DNA of 38,160 nucleotides from Candidatus Burkholderia humilis (GCA_001184405.1 LFMX01000044.1:1-38160), one strand, 5' to 3'; positions 7,979 to 17,359 are shown, counted from the first letter of the stretch. The notes: generated from the letters alone by a model not told the origin. Program-made: numbers and translations.

Positions 7979-8737
7979 TCATGAAAGTTCATGGACGAAC
8001 GCGAGCCGTTCGAAACGGATGCGCAGTCGGCGAAAGTTGTGAAGCCACGAAATGGTCCACTCCACTACCCAGCGTGTCTTACCCAATCCGCTACCGTGAG
8101 GCTGACTGCGCCGAGCAATCTCTTTGGCCAATGCCTGCTGCATGCAACGGACGTCGATGTTTGTCGTGGTCGTAGCCTCTGTCGCCCTGAACGACTCGAG
8201 GCTTCGATAGTGGTCTGCCAGACTTTCCGCTGATGGGCGGGATAGCCTCGACCAGCGCTTGAAGTTGAGTGACGTCGTTGCGGTTGGCCCCGGTCAGTAT
8301 CACCGCGAGCGGGATGCCCTGTGCTTCGGTGATGAGGTGGTGCTTTGAACCGGGTCACGCGCGGCCTGTGGGATTCGGTCCCGTTTTTGACCTGCACCCA
8401 CTGCACGGACTGAGGAGAAGTCGACGATGACGCGAGACCAGTCGATTTGGTCGGCGGCCCGTAGTCGCGCAAGCAGCAACTCGTGCAAGTCGTCCCAGAC
8501 GCCTGCCTCTTGCCAGTCACGCAGGCGACGCCAGCAACTCATGCCGCTGCAGCAACCCATCTCGCGAGGAAGAAGGTCCCAACGCAGGCCGGTCTGCAAG
8601 ACGAAGAGGATGCCTGTTAGCACCGCACGATTGTCCAGTGGTTTGCGCCCTGGGTAACGGTGGCGCCGTAGTTTTGGCGGGGGCAGCAACGGTTCGATGA
8701 GTGCCCAGAGTTCGTCGTTGAGTATCGGTTTAGCCAT
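7979..8737 (-). pseudogene. IS5-family (IS427-group-like) transposase, frameshifted
   Basis: The first reading frame (8737 to 8300) gives DELWALIEPLLPPPK, FVLQTGLRWDLLPREMGC, WQEAGVWDDLHELLLARL and VDFSSVRAVGAGQKR. A second frame (8303 to about 8110) gives LTGANRNDVTQLQALVEAIP and RVVQGDRGYDHDKHRR. A third frame gives IARRSQPHGSGLGKTRWVVE and ISWLHNFRRLRIRFERLAF, ending at a TGA (7979-7981). The first shift near 8300 may be the programmed frameshift normal for two-ORF members of this group; the second, at about 8110, is a true one-base lesion. The element sits inside the decayed IS630 copy A. Confidence 0.82.
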
Positions 8738-8862
8738 GTCCCTTTCGTCGTCGAAACCAATGAGCAGGTTAATCTATGAATTAGTAAGGACTTCCTTGCC
8801 GGCGGAGCTATCCCGACGCTATGTCAGGATAGTCTTCCCACCACCAGGCGAAGGAGAGCGAC

Positions 8863-9650
8863 ATGGACAGGATTGCCCGTATCGGTGTTGATCTAGCCAA
8901 GAACGTCATGCAATTGCACGGCGTCGATGCTGCAGAGCGCATGGTGGTCAGGAAGGCGATCTCCAGAGATAAGTTTCTGAAGTGGTTCGCGAATCGAGAA
9001 CGTTGCGTCATAGCCATGGAAGCGTGCAGTTCGGCCCACTTCTGGGCACGCAGACTGCGTGAGATGGGCCACGATGTCCACCTTATTCCACCGCAGTTCG
9101 CTGCCCCTTGTAGGCACACGTGTGAAGAACGACGCCCTCGACGCCGAGGCAATCTGCGAGGCAGCGAGCCGCCCGCACATGCGTTATGTTTCGATCAAGA
9201 CTACTGCCAAGCAAGGCGTCCTGGTTCTTCCCAAGTGCGCCTGGGGTTAGTTGAAGAACTCACGGCGCTTGTCAATCGCCTGCGCGGTCTCCTAGCTGAG
9301 TTCGGTGTTTTTCTGCCCCAAGGGATCAACAGGTTTAGAGCTGACTTTGTCGAAGCTGTCGAGGACGGTTCAAACGAGATTCCGGGTCTAATGCGCACAG
9401 CGTTGCTTCGCGGCTGGGCGAGATTCAGCGAGATCGAGGGCGAAGTCAAATGGTATGCGCGCAGATCGCACAGCATGCCAAGGAAGATCACAACGCGAGG
9501 CGCGTCGTGGAAATGTTTGGCGTTGGGCTGCTGACTGCGTCGGCAGCAACTGCGACCGTGGGGGACGCCCGCCAATTCAGGAACGGTCGCAGTTTGCGGC
9601 GTGGCTTGGGCTCGTGCCCAAACAGAACAGCAGTGGCGGAAAGGACCGAC
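8863..9650 (+). pseudogene. IS110-family transposase, 5' part (interrupted by IS630 copy B)
   Basis: IGVDLAKNVMQLHGVD opens the RuvC-like DEDD domain, followed by VIAMEACSSAHFWARRL. The domain continues in shifted frames as TRVKNDALDAEAICEAASRP and VSIKTTAKQGVLVL, then returns to the first frame as ALVNRLRGLLAEFGVFLPQG and EDGSNEIPGLMRTALLRGWA, and shifts again to QIAQHAKEDHNARRVVEMFG and FAAWLGLVPKQNSSGGK. At least three frameshifts are present. The transposase breaks off at GGA-AAG-GAC-CGA-C, where another IS is inserted, and resumes at 11005. Confidence 0.85.
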
Positions 9651-9671
9651 TAGTACAACATCCCGTAAATA
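9651..9671 (+). repeat. left terminal inverted repeat of IS630 copy B
   Basis: This 21-bp end starts TAGTACAACATCCCGT and is the exact reverse complement of 10984-11004. Confidence 0.9.
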
Positions 9672-9739
9672 GTTTGATTAAATAATTGTCTTGGCTATCA
9701 TTTCGAGATAAGCTAAGGTCGTCATGCAACTCCAGTGGA

Positions 9740-10786
9740 GTTGGCGAAAGAATGAGAAGAACTGCTGTCGCTGATCGAGCGGAAGACCGCGACTCAGCGA
9801 GATGTGATGCGGGCACGCATCGCGCTGTGGGCGCACGGAGGACATCCGAATACGGTGGTTGCTCGAGAACTGCGCGTATCGGCGCAGACTGTCTGCGCGT
9901 GGCGCAAGCGCATCGCACAGCACGGTGCGCAGGGCCTGCGCGAGGGTGATGCGTAGCGGCCGTCCGCCACGCATCACGCAAGAAACGCGACTGCAGTTGA
10001 TTGCGTTGGCATGCGAAGCACACGAACCCGAGGGACGGATTACGCCGACACTGGACGAGATAGTGGCGCGCGTGATCGAGCGTGGCATTGTCGAACAGAT
10101 CAGCCGCAGCCATGTGCAGCGCATTCTGCAGGCTGGCGATGTTCGACCGCACCGGGTCCAGCAATGGCTACACAATCCCGACCCGGCCTTTCGCGAGAAG
10201 GTCAATGTGATTGCAAGCTGTACCGCAAGGCGCCCAAAAACGCGGTGGTGCTCAGCATCGACGAGAAGACGGGCATTCAAGCCATCGAGCGCAAGCAACC
10301 GGGTCGCGTGCAGACACCGGGACGGCTGCGTCGTCGGGAGTTTGAATATATCCGGCATGGCACTCAGGCGCTGATTCCCGCGCTCGATGTGCATACCGGT
10401 TAGGTGCTGGCAGACTGCTGCGAGCGGCGCACCCAGGAGGACCTGGTCGCCTTCATGGAGCGAGTGGCGGCTGCGCACCCGGGCAAACAGGTGCACGTGA
10501 TTTGGGACAACCTCAATACGCATCACGCTCAGGCCGTCTGACAGGCGTTCAACGAGCGGCATGATCAGCGGTTTTACTTTCACTTCACCCCGCTGCACGC
10601 GAGCTGGGTCAATCAGATCGAACTCTGGTTTGCCCGCTATACGCGTCGGGTGGACACCATGCCAGCCATACCAGCACGGCACATCTGCGCCAGCGAACCG
10701 AGCAATTTATGCACGAGCATAATCAGGCAGCACGCCCCTTCAAATGGACTTTCCGGAGCTATCCGTTGCAAACGGGCACATCGTAA
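9740..10786 (+). pseudogene. IS630-family transposase of copy B, degraded
   Basis: In successive frames the sequence gives LSLIERKTATQRDVMRARIA and HPNTVVARELRVSAQTVCAW (HTH), then RSGRPPRITQETRLQLIALA, EIVARVIERGIVEQISRSHV and QQWLHNPDPAFREKV. These are followed by the catalytic segments APKNAVVLSIDEKTGIQAIE and FEYIRHGTQALIPALDVHTG, a stop (TAG, 10401-10403), QVHVIWDNLNTHHA, another in-frame stop, HFTPLHASWVNQIELWFARY and the tail PFKWTFRSYPLQTGTS ending at TAA (10784-10786). The DDE residues are recognisable but separated by frameshifts and stops. The start is approximate. Between the tail and the right inverted repeat, 197 bases hold no gene I recognise. Confidence 0.85.
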
Positions 10787-10983
10787 TCGAGAGACAGACA
10801 TGCCAGCCATACCCACTAAACATTAATAGCACGCCTTACCGGGCTCGCCCGCAATCGTTATAGTGCCGCCTTTCGCAGCCACACGGCCGATGGGAGCCGC
10901 TGCCGGGAGCAGGCCACGACGAGATGGCCGAGGTCGTCGTCACGCTCCTACAGCCTTATTTGCAGCCCGATAATTATTAAAGG

Positions 10984-11004
10984 TATTTACGGGATGTTGT
11001 ACTA
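10984..11004 (-). repeat. right terminal inverted repeat of IS630 copy B
   Basis: This is the exact inverted counterpart of 9651-9671. It ends ...GTTGTACTA and is followed directly by the resumed IS110 sequence GGCCGTGTGACC. Confidence 0.9.
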
Positions 11005-11103
11005 GGCCGTGTGACCAAACAGGGCAACGAATACCTTCGCACGCTTTTGTTCCAGTGCGCGCTAAAAGTAACCGCCGCAAGGAGACGGAAGGACAGGTTG
11101 TCC
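11005..11103 (+). pseudogene. IS110-family transposase, 3' part
   Basis: The frame GRVTKQGNEYLRTLLFQCAL followed by RRRKDRLS continues the IS110 transposase C-terminal domain directly from 9650. The family's serine-bearing C-terminal segment is degenerate, and the protein is cut at about 11103 where an IS66-type end begins. Confidence 0.75.
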
Positions 11104-11189
11104 GTAAGCGGTCGAGGAACAACGTCCTTCCAATGAGTGGCTGAAGGTCTGAACCTAAGTGTCCGCGTGGACACATGCACTCAGACCAC

Positions 11190-11687
11190 ATGAACGAGAA
11201 TCGAGACCTTCGCAGCAGACTGATCGTTGGCCAGAAGCGGGACGGACGACGCGAATTCAATGAGGATGCTGTTCGGGAACTGGTCGCTCTGTGCCTAAGG
11301 CCGGGCGTGTCGATCGCTCGTGCCGCAATGGATCACGACGTCAACCCGAACCAGTTGCGCCGATGGATCGCACGGTATCAGCCGCAGATCCTGCACGGTT
11401 CCCGGGAGCCGGAGCCAATGGTCGTCAACGGTGTGTCGATCGACATTTCTGCGCTGCCAGTCAAGGATTCCGCGAAGGCAAATGCCTTACCGGCGTTTGT
11501 GCCCGTCGTCCCAGCCCCAATGCCGCCGTCGATGGCGTCTAGTCCGATTCCATGGATGACGCTCGCGCTGCACGTACGTTTACCTAACGGTGTCGAACTC
11601 AGCTTCGACGAAGCTGGCGTGGAAGAGATCACGACGATCATCCAGTTGCTCGGGAGGCTGCCGTGTTCCGGTTCGACGACAATCTAA
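11190..11687 (+). CDS. tnpA: IS66-family accessory protein TnpA
   Basis: This 165-residue protein has the IS66 OrfA helix-turn-helix: DGRREFNEDAVRELVALCLR, then GVSIARAAMDHDVNPNQLRR (about 18-57). A Pro/Ala-rich linker leads to the C-terminal block ALHVRLPNGVELSFDEAGVE. The frame is open, though the partner genes tnpB and tnpC are missing, so it cannot mobilise anything alone. The start is taken as MNENRDLRSR; an in-frame Met lies five codons upstream. Confidence 0.72.
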   Translation: MNENRDLRSRLIVGQKRDGRREFNEDAVRELVALCLRPGVSIARAAMDHDVNPNQLRRWIARYQPQILHGSREPEPMVVNGVSIDISALPVKDSAKANALPAFVPVVPAPMPPSMASSPIPWMTLALHVRLPNGVELSFDEAGVEEITTIIQLLGRLPCSGSTTI

Positions 11688-11695
11688 AGGTCTAC
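11663..11695 (+). pseudogene. tnpB: IS66 TnpB, 5' fragment
   Basis: GTG at 11663, preceded by GGGAGG, opens VFRFDDNLKVY, the typical beginning of IS66 TnpB (family 'MFRFDxxLKVYLHREPVDFR'). The match ends after KVY and the frame soon meets a stop. Only about 11 codons of tnpB survive. It overlaps the tnpA end, as in intact IS66 elements. Confidence 0.65.
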
Positions 11696-11740
11696 CGTTC
11701 GCTGGGCCTGCCGTCGGTCGGTCCAGCGCCAATTAACTGA

Positions 11741-11817
11741 TCCGAACCGCCGTGTACGGACCCGTACGCACGGTGGTGTGGGAGGGGCCGGGCCGCGAGG
11801 CCTGCCCCTATCCCGAT
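11741..11817 (+). ncRNA. group II intron 3' end (domains V and VI), remnant
   Basis: CCGCCGTGTACG and CGTACGCACGGTGG form a domain-V-like hairpin: an 8-bp lower stem, a two-base bulge on the 3' strand, a 4-bp upper stem and a four-base loop GACC. A second hairpin follows, GGGGC-C-GGGCC closed by a GCGA tetraloop with GGCCT-GCCCC, then TATCCCGAT. This corresponds to domain VI with its 3' terminal A and the '..CCCGAT' ending common in bacterial class C introns. No reverse-transcriptase ORF or domains I-IV remain in front; IS66 sequence abuts instead. The last bases overlap the end of the ung frame. Confidence 0.6.
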
Positions 11818-12584
11818 TGCGCCAACAACTGCGCTTGCGATGGCAACCGCCAGTCGATTGGCTCGCGTCCGTGCTTCGTCAAATATTCGTTGGCGCGCAC
11901 GAAATGTCCGCAGCCGAAAAATCCGCGATACGCCGACAACGGCGACGGATGCGCCGACTCCAGCACGCAATGCGCCTTTTGCGTGTCGTCGATCAGCTTG
12001 CGCTTGGCCTGCGCGTGTGATCCCCACAGCATGAACATGAGCCCGTCGTGGCGCATCGCCATTTCGTGGATCAGTGTGTCCGTGCATTGCTCCCAGCCTT
12101 TTTTCGCGTGACTGCCGGCTTTGTCGCGCTCGACGGTCAGGGACGTGTTGAGCAGCAGCACGCCTTGCTTCGCCCACGAATCCAGACAGCCGTGCGACGG
12201 CGCTTCGAAGCCGAGACTTGCCTGAATTTCCTTGAAAATGTTCTTCAGCGATGGCGGCGGGCGCACTGGCGCGGGCACCGAAAACGCGAGGCCGTGCGCT
12301 TGCGGCGCGCCTTTGTCTTCACCGTGATACGGATCCTGCCCGAGAATGACGACCTTCACTTCGCCGGGACTGGTAAGACGCAGCGCGCGGAAAACATCGG
12401 CGGGGTAGACGGTTTTGCTGGCGGCGCGCTCGGCATCGACGAAATTGCAGAGCGACGCGTAACGCGGACTGTCGATGAACGGCTTCAGATGCTTGCGCCA
12501 GTCGGCGGGCAGGGCGTCGAACTGGCTTTCGAGCGTGGTGATGTCAGCGCTCGGTTCTTCGAAAAGCGATGTCTGGTGCGTCAT
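11808..12584 (-). CDS. ung: uracil-DNA glycosylase, family 1
   Basis: Ung removes uracil from DNA in base excision repair. The 258-residue protein has the water-activating motif GQDPYHG (82-88, Asp84), the uracil-binding LLLNTSLTV (143-151) and the DNA-intercalation motif HPSPLSAYRGFF (212-223, His212). All catalytic residues are present. It overlaps the upstream CYTH gene by four bases (ATGA), so the two are coupled. The final two codons and the TAG stop (11808-11813) lie inside the group II intron 3' end, so the native C-terminus after about residue 256 has been replaced; the catalytic fold should be unaffected. Confidence 0.93.
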   Translation of the reverse strand: MTHQTSLFEEPSADITTLESQFDALPADWRKHLKPFIDSPRYASLCNFVDAERAASKTVYPADVFRALRLTSPGEVKVVILGQDPYHGEDKGAPQAHGLAFSVPAPVRPPPSLKNIFKEIQASLGFEAPSHGCLDSWAKQGVLLLNTSLTVERDKAGSHAKKGWEQCTDTLIHEMAMRHDGLMFMLWGSHAQAKRKLIDDTQKAHCVLESAHPSPLSAYRGFFGCGHFVRANEYLTKHGREPIDWRLPSQAQLLAQSG

Positions 12585-13225
12585 GCTTCGTCGTTCTCGT
12601 CGGACGCTTCGCGCAACCGATAACCGCGCTCCGCCTTGCTCAAATCTTCCGGCGTCAGTTCCGGAAATGCGCCACGCATTTCGGCCGCGAGATTCGACAG
12701 CGCGGCGACATCGCCGGATTTCAGTTCAAGCTCCAGTTCGCTGATTTCCACGTGCCGCGTTTCGCCATCGACTTCGGCCGTGATTTGACCGCGATCCAGC
12801 GCCACTTCGATCTGCGATCCCTCGCGCTCGATTTCCCACACGATGCGCCGAAAATCCGTCTTGAACAGCGCGATCAGGTCCGGCGCGGCGTGTTCGAGTG
12901 CCTCGCGCGCGGGTGGCTCGTCGCATTCGCGCAACAGCGCATTGATGCCGAGCGCTTCGCCCTGCACCGGCATTTCCCACTCGTGCCGGTTGCTCAAACC
13001 GGCGACCGTTTTGCCAAGCGTCTTGTACGTCTGCAGCCATTGCTGCGGCGTGCGGCGCAGGCGTAGCGCGGATTTCGCCTTCGCGAGCACGCAATCGGGC
13101 GTATCGAAATAAACGTTGGTCAGTTCGATCGGCTTGCCGGGGCCGGTGCGTTCATCGAAAAAACGCGCCATGTCATCGTGACGCGACGGCGCCAGCGCGA
13201 GCTTCAGTTCTCGTTCGATACCCAT
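12581..13225 (-). CDS. CYTH-domain protein (inorganic triphosphatase-like)
   Basis: This 214-residue protein begins with GIERELKLAL, the ExExK signature (Glu4, Glu6, Lys8) of CYTH/triphosphate tunnel enzymes. Basic and acidic strands follow, such as ALRLRRTPQQWLQTYKTLG and SQIEVALDRGQI, that build the tunnel. It lacks the C-terminal CHAD domain found in ygiF-type proteins. Probable activity is divalent-metal-dependent hydrolysis of tripolyphosphate or a related compound. It follows trpC by six bases and overlaps ung by four, so it appears to be part of the trp transcription unit. The frame is intact. Confidence 0.85.
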   Translation of the reverse strand: MGIERELKLALAPSRHDDMARFFDERTGPGKPIELTNVYFDTPDCVLAKAKSALRLRRTPQQWLQTYKTLGKTVAGLSNRHEWEMPVQGEALGINALLRECDEPPAREALEHAAPDLIALFKTDFRRIVWEIEREGSQIEVALDRGQITAEVDGETRHVEISELELELKSGDVAALSNLAAEMRGAFPELTPEDLSKAERGYRLREASDENDEA

Positions 13226-13231
13226 ATGCGC

Positions 13232-14017
13232 TCAGAAAAACATGCGCGCGAGTTCCGCGCCGGGATCGTCGGCGCGCATGAACGCTTCGCCGACGAGGAA
13301 AGTGTCCACGCGCATCGCGCGCAGGCGATCGACGTCGAGCCGCGACAGAATGCCCGATTCCGTCACCACGATTCGATCATCCGGCACCTGTTCCAGCATG
13401 CCGATAGTCGTTTCGATCGACGTTTCAAACGTGCGCAAATTACGATTGTTGATGCCGATGAGCGGCGTCTTGAGCGTGAGCGAATCGCGCAGTTCGTCGG
13501 CGTTGTGCACTTCGACGAGCACCGCGAGCCCGAGCGAATGCGCGTACACTTCGAGATCCTGCATCTGCGAGAGTTCGAGCGCGGCGGCGATCAGCAGAAT
13601 GCAGTCCGCGCCCATCGCGTGCGCTTCCATGATCTGATACGGATCGACGATGAAGTCCTTGCGCAGCACCGGCAAATTGCACGCGGCACGCGTTTCTTGC
13701 AAATACGCGACGCTGCCCTTGAAGAACTGCACGTCCGTCAAAACGGACAGACACGCAGCGCCGCCTTTTTCGTACGACTGCGCAATTTCCGCCGGCACGA
13801 AGTTCTCGCGCAGCACGCCTTTCGACGGACTCGCTTTCTTCACTTCCGCGATCACGGCGGCTTGACCCGCCGCATGCTTCGCCCGCAACGCGCCGACAAA
13901 ATCGCGCAAATCACGCGAACTCGCTGCTAGCTTCAGTTCTTCGAGCGGGGCGCTCAGTTCGGCCGCGCAAACTTCCTCGCGCTTGACTGCGATGATGCGA
14001 TCCAGAATGTCACTCAT
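13232..14017 (-). CDS. trpC: indole-3-glycerol phosphate synthase
   Basis: TrpC catalyses ring closure to indole-3-glycerol phosphate in tryptophan synthesis. At 261 residues it is full length for a monofunctional TrpC. The (beta/alpha)8 signatures are visible: [13 protein letters not shown] (about 55-67), [41 protein letters not shown] and VTESGILSR. These include the catalytic lysines in EVKKASPS and VLRKDF. It lies 11 bases after trpD in the same operon. There is no sign of decay. Confidence 0.96.
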   Translation of the reverse strand: MSDILDRIIAVKREEVCAAELSAPLEELKLAASSRDLRDFVGALRAKHAAGQAAVIAEVKKASPSKGVLRENFVPAEIAQSYEKGGAACLSVLTDVQFFKGSVAYLQETRAACNLPVLRKDFIVDPYQIMEAHAMGADCILLIAAALELSQMQDLEVYAHSLGLAVLVEVHNADELRDSLTLKTPLIGINNRNLRTFETSIETTIGMLEQVPDDRIVVTESGILSRLDVDRLRAMRVDTFLVGEAFMRADDPGAELARMFF

Positions 14018-14028
14018 GTTGGCTTCCG

Positions 14029-15069
14029 TTATTTCTTTGCGAACTGCTGCGTGAACTGAACGAGCGCTTCGACTTTCCCGCGCGCCGCGCCGCTTGCGAT
14101 GGCTTCGCGCGCGGCCTGCATGCCTTCTTCGATCGACCCGACCACATCCGCAGCATAAAGCGCCGTTCCGGCGTTCAATGTGACGATCTCGCGCGCGACG
14201 CCTTGCTTGTTGTTCAGTGCGCCGAGCAGCATCGCCTTCGATTCCTGCGCGTCCTGCACTTTCAGCGAACGGTTCGACACCATCTGCAAACCGAAATCTT
14301 CAGGATGAATCTCGTACTCGGTGACTTCGCCGTTCTTCAATTCACCCACTTTTGTCGATGCACCCAGCGACATTTCATCCATGCCGTCCTTGCCATAGAC
14401 AACAAGCACGTGTTTCGCGCCGAGCCGCTGCATCACGCGAACCTGAATGCCGACGAGGTCTTCGTGGAACACGCCCTGAAGCTGATTCGGCGCGCCCGCC
14501 GGATTCGTCAGCGGCCCGAGAATATTGAAGATGGTGCGCACGCCGAGTTCCCGGCGCACGGGCGCGATGTTTTTCATCGCCGGATGATGGTTCGGCGCGA
14601 ACATGAAGCCCATGCCGGTTTCGTGGATGGACGCGGCCACTTGTTCCGGCGTCAGATCGATGTTCACGCCGAGCGCTTCGAGCACATCCGTGCTGCCCGA
14701 TTTGCTCGATACACCGCGATTGCCGTGCTTCGCGACCTTCGCGCCCGCCGCCGCCGACACGAACATCGACGCTGTGGAAATGTTGAAGGTATGCGAGCCG
14801 TCGCCGCCGGTCCCGACGATATCGACGAAATTCGAGTTGTCCGCCACTTCGACGTGATTGGCGAACTCGCGCATGACGGTCGCCGCCGCCGCGATTTCGC
14901 CGATGGTTTCCTCCTTCACGCGCAAGCCGGTGATGATCGCGGCGGCCATAACGGGCGACATCTCGCCGCGCATGATCGTGCGCATGAGATGCAGCATTTC
15001 GTCGTGGAAGATTTCACGATGCTCGATCGTGCGTTGCAGCGCTTCCTGTGCGGTGATGGTCATGTTCAT
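14029..15069 (-). CDS. trpD: anthranilate phosphoribosyltransferase
   Basis: TrpD transfers phosphoribosyl from PRPP to anthranilate. The 346-residue protein has the glycine-rich PRPP loop [11 protein letters not shown] (86-96), [13 protein letters not shown], and [20 protein letters not shown] followed by [11 protein letters not shown]. All are hallmarks of the family. It overlaps the trpG stop by four bases (ATGA) and is followed closely by trpC. The frame is intact. Confidence 0.96.
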   Translation of the reverse strand: MNMTITAQEALQRTIEHREIFHDEMLHLMRTIMRGEMSPVMAAAIITGLRVKEETIGEIAAAATVMREFANHVEVADNSNFVDIVGTGGDGSHTFNISTASMFVSAAAGAKVAKHGNRGVSSKSGSTDVLEALGVNIDLTPEQVAASIHETGMGFMFAPNHHPAMKNIAPVRRELGVRTIFNILGPLTNPAGAPNQLQGVFHEDLVGIQVRVMQRLGAKHVLVVYGKDGMDEMSLGASTKVGELKNGEVTEYEIHPEDFGLQMVSNRSLKVQDAQESKAMLLGALNNKQGVAREIVTLNAGTALYAADVVGSIEEGMQAAREAIASGAARGKVEALVQFTQQFAKK

Positions 15070-15650
15070 GCTCGCGTTCCGGTCGATGTGTGCTTCACGA
15101 AGTTTTCGAGCAGCGCGTGGCCGTGCTCGGAAAGAATCGATTCCGGATGGAACTGCACGCCTTCCACTTCCAGTTCCTTGTGACGAACACCCATGATCTC
15201 TCCGTCAGGCGTCCACGCGGACACTTCCAGACAGTCGGGCAAAGACTCGCGTTCAATTGCCAGCGAGTGATAGCGCGTCACGTTGAAGTGTTTCGGCAAA
15301 TCGGCGAACACGCCCTGACAATCCGTCTCGATCTGACTGACCTTGCCGTGCATGATCGTCTGCGCGCGCACGACACGTCCGCCGAACGCCTCGCCGATCG
15401 CCTGATGGCCGAGGCACACGCCGAGAATCGGCAGCTTGCCGGAAAATTCGCGCAACACATCGAGCGTGATGCCCGCGTGCTGCGGATTGCTCGGTCCCGG
15501 CGACAGACAAATGCGCGCGGGATTCACCTTCGCGATTTCATCGAGCGTGATTTCGTCGTTGCGATACGTACGCACGTCCTCGCCGAGTTCGCCGAAATAC
15601 TGGACCAGGTTGTAGGTGAAGGAATCGTAGTTATCAATCATCAGCAGCAT
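15066..15650 (-). CDS. trpG: anthranilate synthase component II (glutamine amidotransferase)
   Basis: TrpG supplies ammonia from glutamine to TrpE. The 194-residue class I amidotransferase shows [13 protein letters not shown] at the start, the nucleophile loop [15 protein letters not shown] with Cys79, and [11 protein letters not shown] with His169 and Glu171 completing the triad. GAGGAG stands upstream of its ATG, which lies 12 bases after the trpE stop. Organisation trpE-trpG-trpD-trpC is typical for Burkholderia. Confidence 0.96.
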   Translation of the reverse strand: MLLMIDNYDSFTYNLVQYFGELGEDVRTYRNDEITLDEIAKVNPARICLSPGPSNPQHAGITLDVLREFSGKLPILGVCLGHQAIGEAFGGRVVRAQTIMHGKVSQIETDCQGVFADLPKHFNVTRYHSLAIERESLPDCLEVSAWTPDGEIMGVRHKELEVEGVQFHPESILSEHGHALLENFVKHTSTGTRA

Positions 15651-15662
15651 GGTCGTCTCTCC

Positions 15663-17162
15663 TCAGAAGTCGCTGTCGAGGCCGTCTTGCACTTGCTCGG
15701 CGGCGCGCAACACGGCGCGCGCCTTGTTTTCCGTCTCTTGCCATTCGGATTCCGGCACCGAATCCGCGACAACGCCCGCTGCCGCCTGAACGTAGAGATT
15801 GCCCTTGTGGATGAGGCCGGTGCGAATCGCGATGGCCAGATCCATTTCGCCGCTAAATGACAGATAACCGACTGCACCGCCGTACAGACCGCGCTTGACC
15901 GGCTCGAGCTCGTCGATCAGTTCCATCGCGCGGACTTTCGGCGCGCCGGAAAGCGTGCCCGCCGGGAAGGTCGCGCGCAGCACGTCGAAATTGTTCATCT
16001 CCGCCTTCAGTTTCCCTTCGACCGAACTCACGATGTGCTGCACATGCGAATACTTTTCGATGACCAGCTTGTCGGTGACATCGACCGAACCGGTTTGCGC
16101 GATGTGGCCCACGTCGTTGCGCGCGAGATCGATCAGCATCACGTGTTCGGCGACTTCCTTCGGATCGTTCAGCAGTTCGGTCGCGAGTTCGGCGTCGCGC
16201 TCGGGCGTATTGCCGCGCGGGCGCGTGCCGGCGAGCGGACGAATGGTCACGATGCGATCGTCCGCGCGTTTCTCCTGACGCACCAGAATTTCCGGCGATG
16301 CGCCGACCACGTGAACATTGCCGCCGAAGTTGTAGTAGTACATGTACGGCGACGGATTCAGCGAACGCAGCGCGCGATACAGCGACAGCGGGTTATCTCG
16401 GAACGGTTTGATCAGGCGCTGGCCGACCTGCACCTGCATGAGTTCGCCCGCCGCGATGTATTCCTTCGCTTTACGCACGGCGTTCAGATAATCGTCCTTC
16501 TTGAACTCGCGGAACGTTTCGGTGCGCACGCTCGCGGACGTGACCGGCGGCTGCACCGTCACACGCAGACGCGCCTTCAGTTCGCGCAACCGGTGCTTCG
16601 CTTTTGCGTACGCTTCGGGCTTGGTCGGATCGGCATACACAATCAGATACAGCTTGCCCGCGAGATTGTCGATGACCGCGACTTTTTCGGTCAGCAACAG
16701 TTGAATATCGGGGAGATTGAGATCGTCGGGCGGCGCGCTGTGCGCGAGCTTCTTCTCGATATAACGCACCGCGTCGTAGCCGAAATAACCGGCCAGACCG
16801 CCGCAGAAACGCGGCAAACCGGGACGCGTCGCGACCTTGAAATGCTTCTGATATTGCTCGATGAATGTGAGCGGATCGCCATCATTCGTCTCGACGACAT
16901 TGCCGTCCGTCACCACTTTCGACACGCCGTTCTGCACGCTTACGGTCGTGCGCGCCGGCAAGCCGATAAACGAATAGCGTCCGAAACGCTCGCCGCCGCC
17001 GACGACGGATTCGAGCAAAAACGAGTTCGCGCCGTTGCGCTCGGTCTGCGCGAGTTTGAGGTAGAGCGAGAGCGGCGTTTCGAGATCGGCGAGCGCTTCA
17101 GCGATGAGCGGAATGCGGTTGAAGCCTTCGTTCGCCAGCGATTGGAATTCGAGTTCGGTCAT
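15663..17162 (-). CDS. trpE: anthranilate synthase component I
   Basis: TrpE converts chorismate to anthranilate, the committed step of tryptophan synthesis. The 499-residue protein carries the LLES tryptophan-feedback motif (49-52, in NSFLLESVVGGGERFGRYSF), then the chorismate-binding core: MQVQVGQRLIKPF, SPYMYYYNFGG, ASPEILVR, RPLAGTRPRG, LIDLARNDVG, HVQHIVSSVEG, TFPAGTLSGAPKVRAMELI and GGAVGYLSFSG. All are intact. AAGGA precedes its ATG. Upstream on the same strand lie a hairpin terminator and a Trp-rich leader peptide, so expression is probably controlled by attenuation. Confidence 0.97.
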   Translation of the reverse strand: MTELEFQSLANEGFNRIPLIAEALADLETPLSLYLKLAQTERNGANSFLLESVVGGGERFGRYSFIGLPARTTVSVQNGVSKVVTDGNVVETNDGDPLTFIEQYQKHFKVATRPGLPRFCGGLAGYFGYDAVRYIEKKLAHSAPPDDLNLPDIQLLLTEKVAVIDNLAGKLYLIVYADPTKPEAYAKAKHRLRELKARLRVTVQPPVTSASVRTETFREFKKDDYLNAVRKAKEYIAAGELMQVQVGQRLIKPFRDNPLSLYRALRSLNPSPYMYYYNFGGNVHVVGASPEILVRQEKRADDRIVTIRPLAGTRPRGNTPERDAELATELLNDPKEVAEHVMLIDLARNDVGHIAQTGSVDVTDKLVIEKYSHVQHIVSSVEGKLKAEMNNFDVLRATFPAGTLSGAPKVRAMELIDELEPVKRGLYGGAVGYLSFSGEMDLAIAIRTGLIHKGNLYVQAAAGVVADSVPESEWQETENKARAVLRAAEQVQDGLDSDF

Positions 17163-17359
17163 GTTGCGATCCTTGAGCGACGCGCGCGTTCAGGGGTGAC
17201 GCGGCATCGGGAAGAGCGGGGCGCTGCAGTCGGTCGAATCCCAAGATGATCGCACACAGTCGTCCCACCGCTTTGATTTGCCAAAGCGACAGGAGAACGG
17301 CTCGAGCAATGCTCGATACGACCAGTCAACGGAAACGGCGCAGGAAAGCGCAGCGAAAC

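Larger units (their letters stand above)
9651..11004 (+). mobile_element. IS630-family insertion sequence (copy B), complete ends, inserted in IS110
   Basis: This 1,354-bp element is bounded by 21-bp perfect terminal inverted repeats (9651-9671 and 10984-11004) that begin and end with TA. Removing it and one TA restores the IS110 reading frame ...GGA AAG GAC CGA CTA GGC CGT GTG ACC..., which translates GKDRLGRVTK. This demonstrates precise insertion at a TA dinucleotide with target duplication, as IS630/Tc1-type elements do. Its transposase gene is broken. Confidence 0.88.
11104..11695 (+). mobile_element. IS66-family element, truncated (left end, tnpA, start of tnpB)
   Basis: The left boundary GTAAGCGGTCG at 11104 fits the GTAA-type terminus of IS66 elements and coincides with the end of IS110 homology. 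It holds a complete tnpA-like frame and only the first codons of tnpB. The tnpB remainder, tnpC and the right end are absent. Homology stops at about 11695, before a group II intron tail. Confidence 0.65.

Noticed and set aside
9686..10682. Long reverse frames across IS630 copy B
   Set aside because: Antisense of the decayed transposase; the forward strand carries recognisable DDE transposase segments.
16035..17249. 404-codon forward open frame opposite trpE
   Set aside because: Shadow of trpE; low-complexity Arg/His-rich translation.
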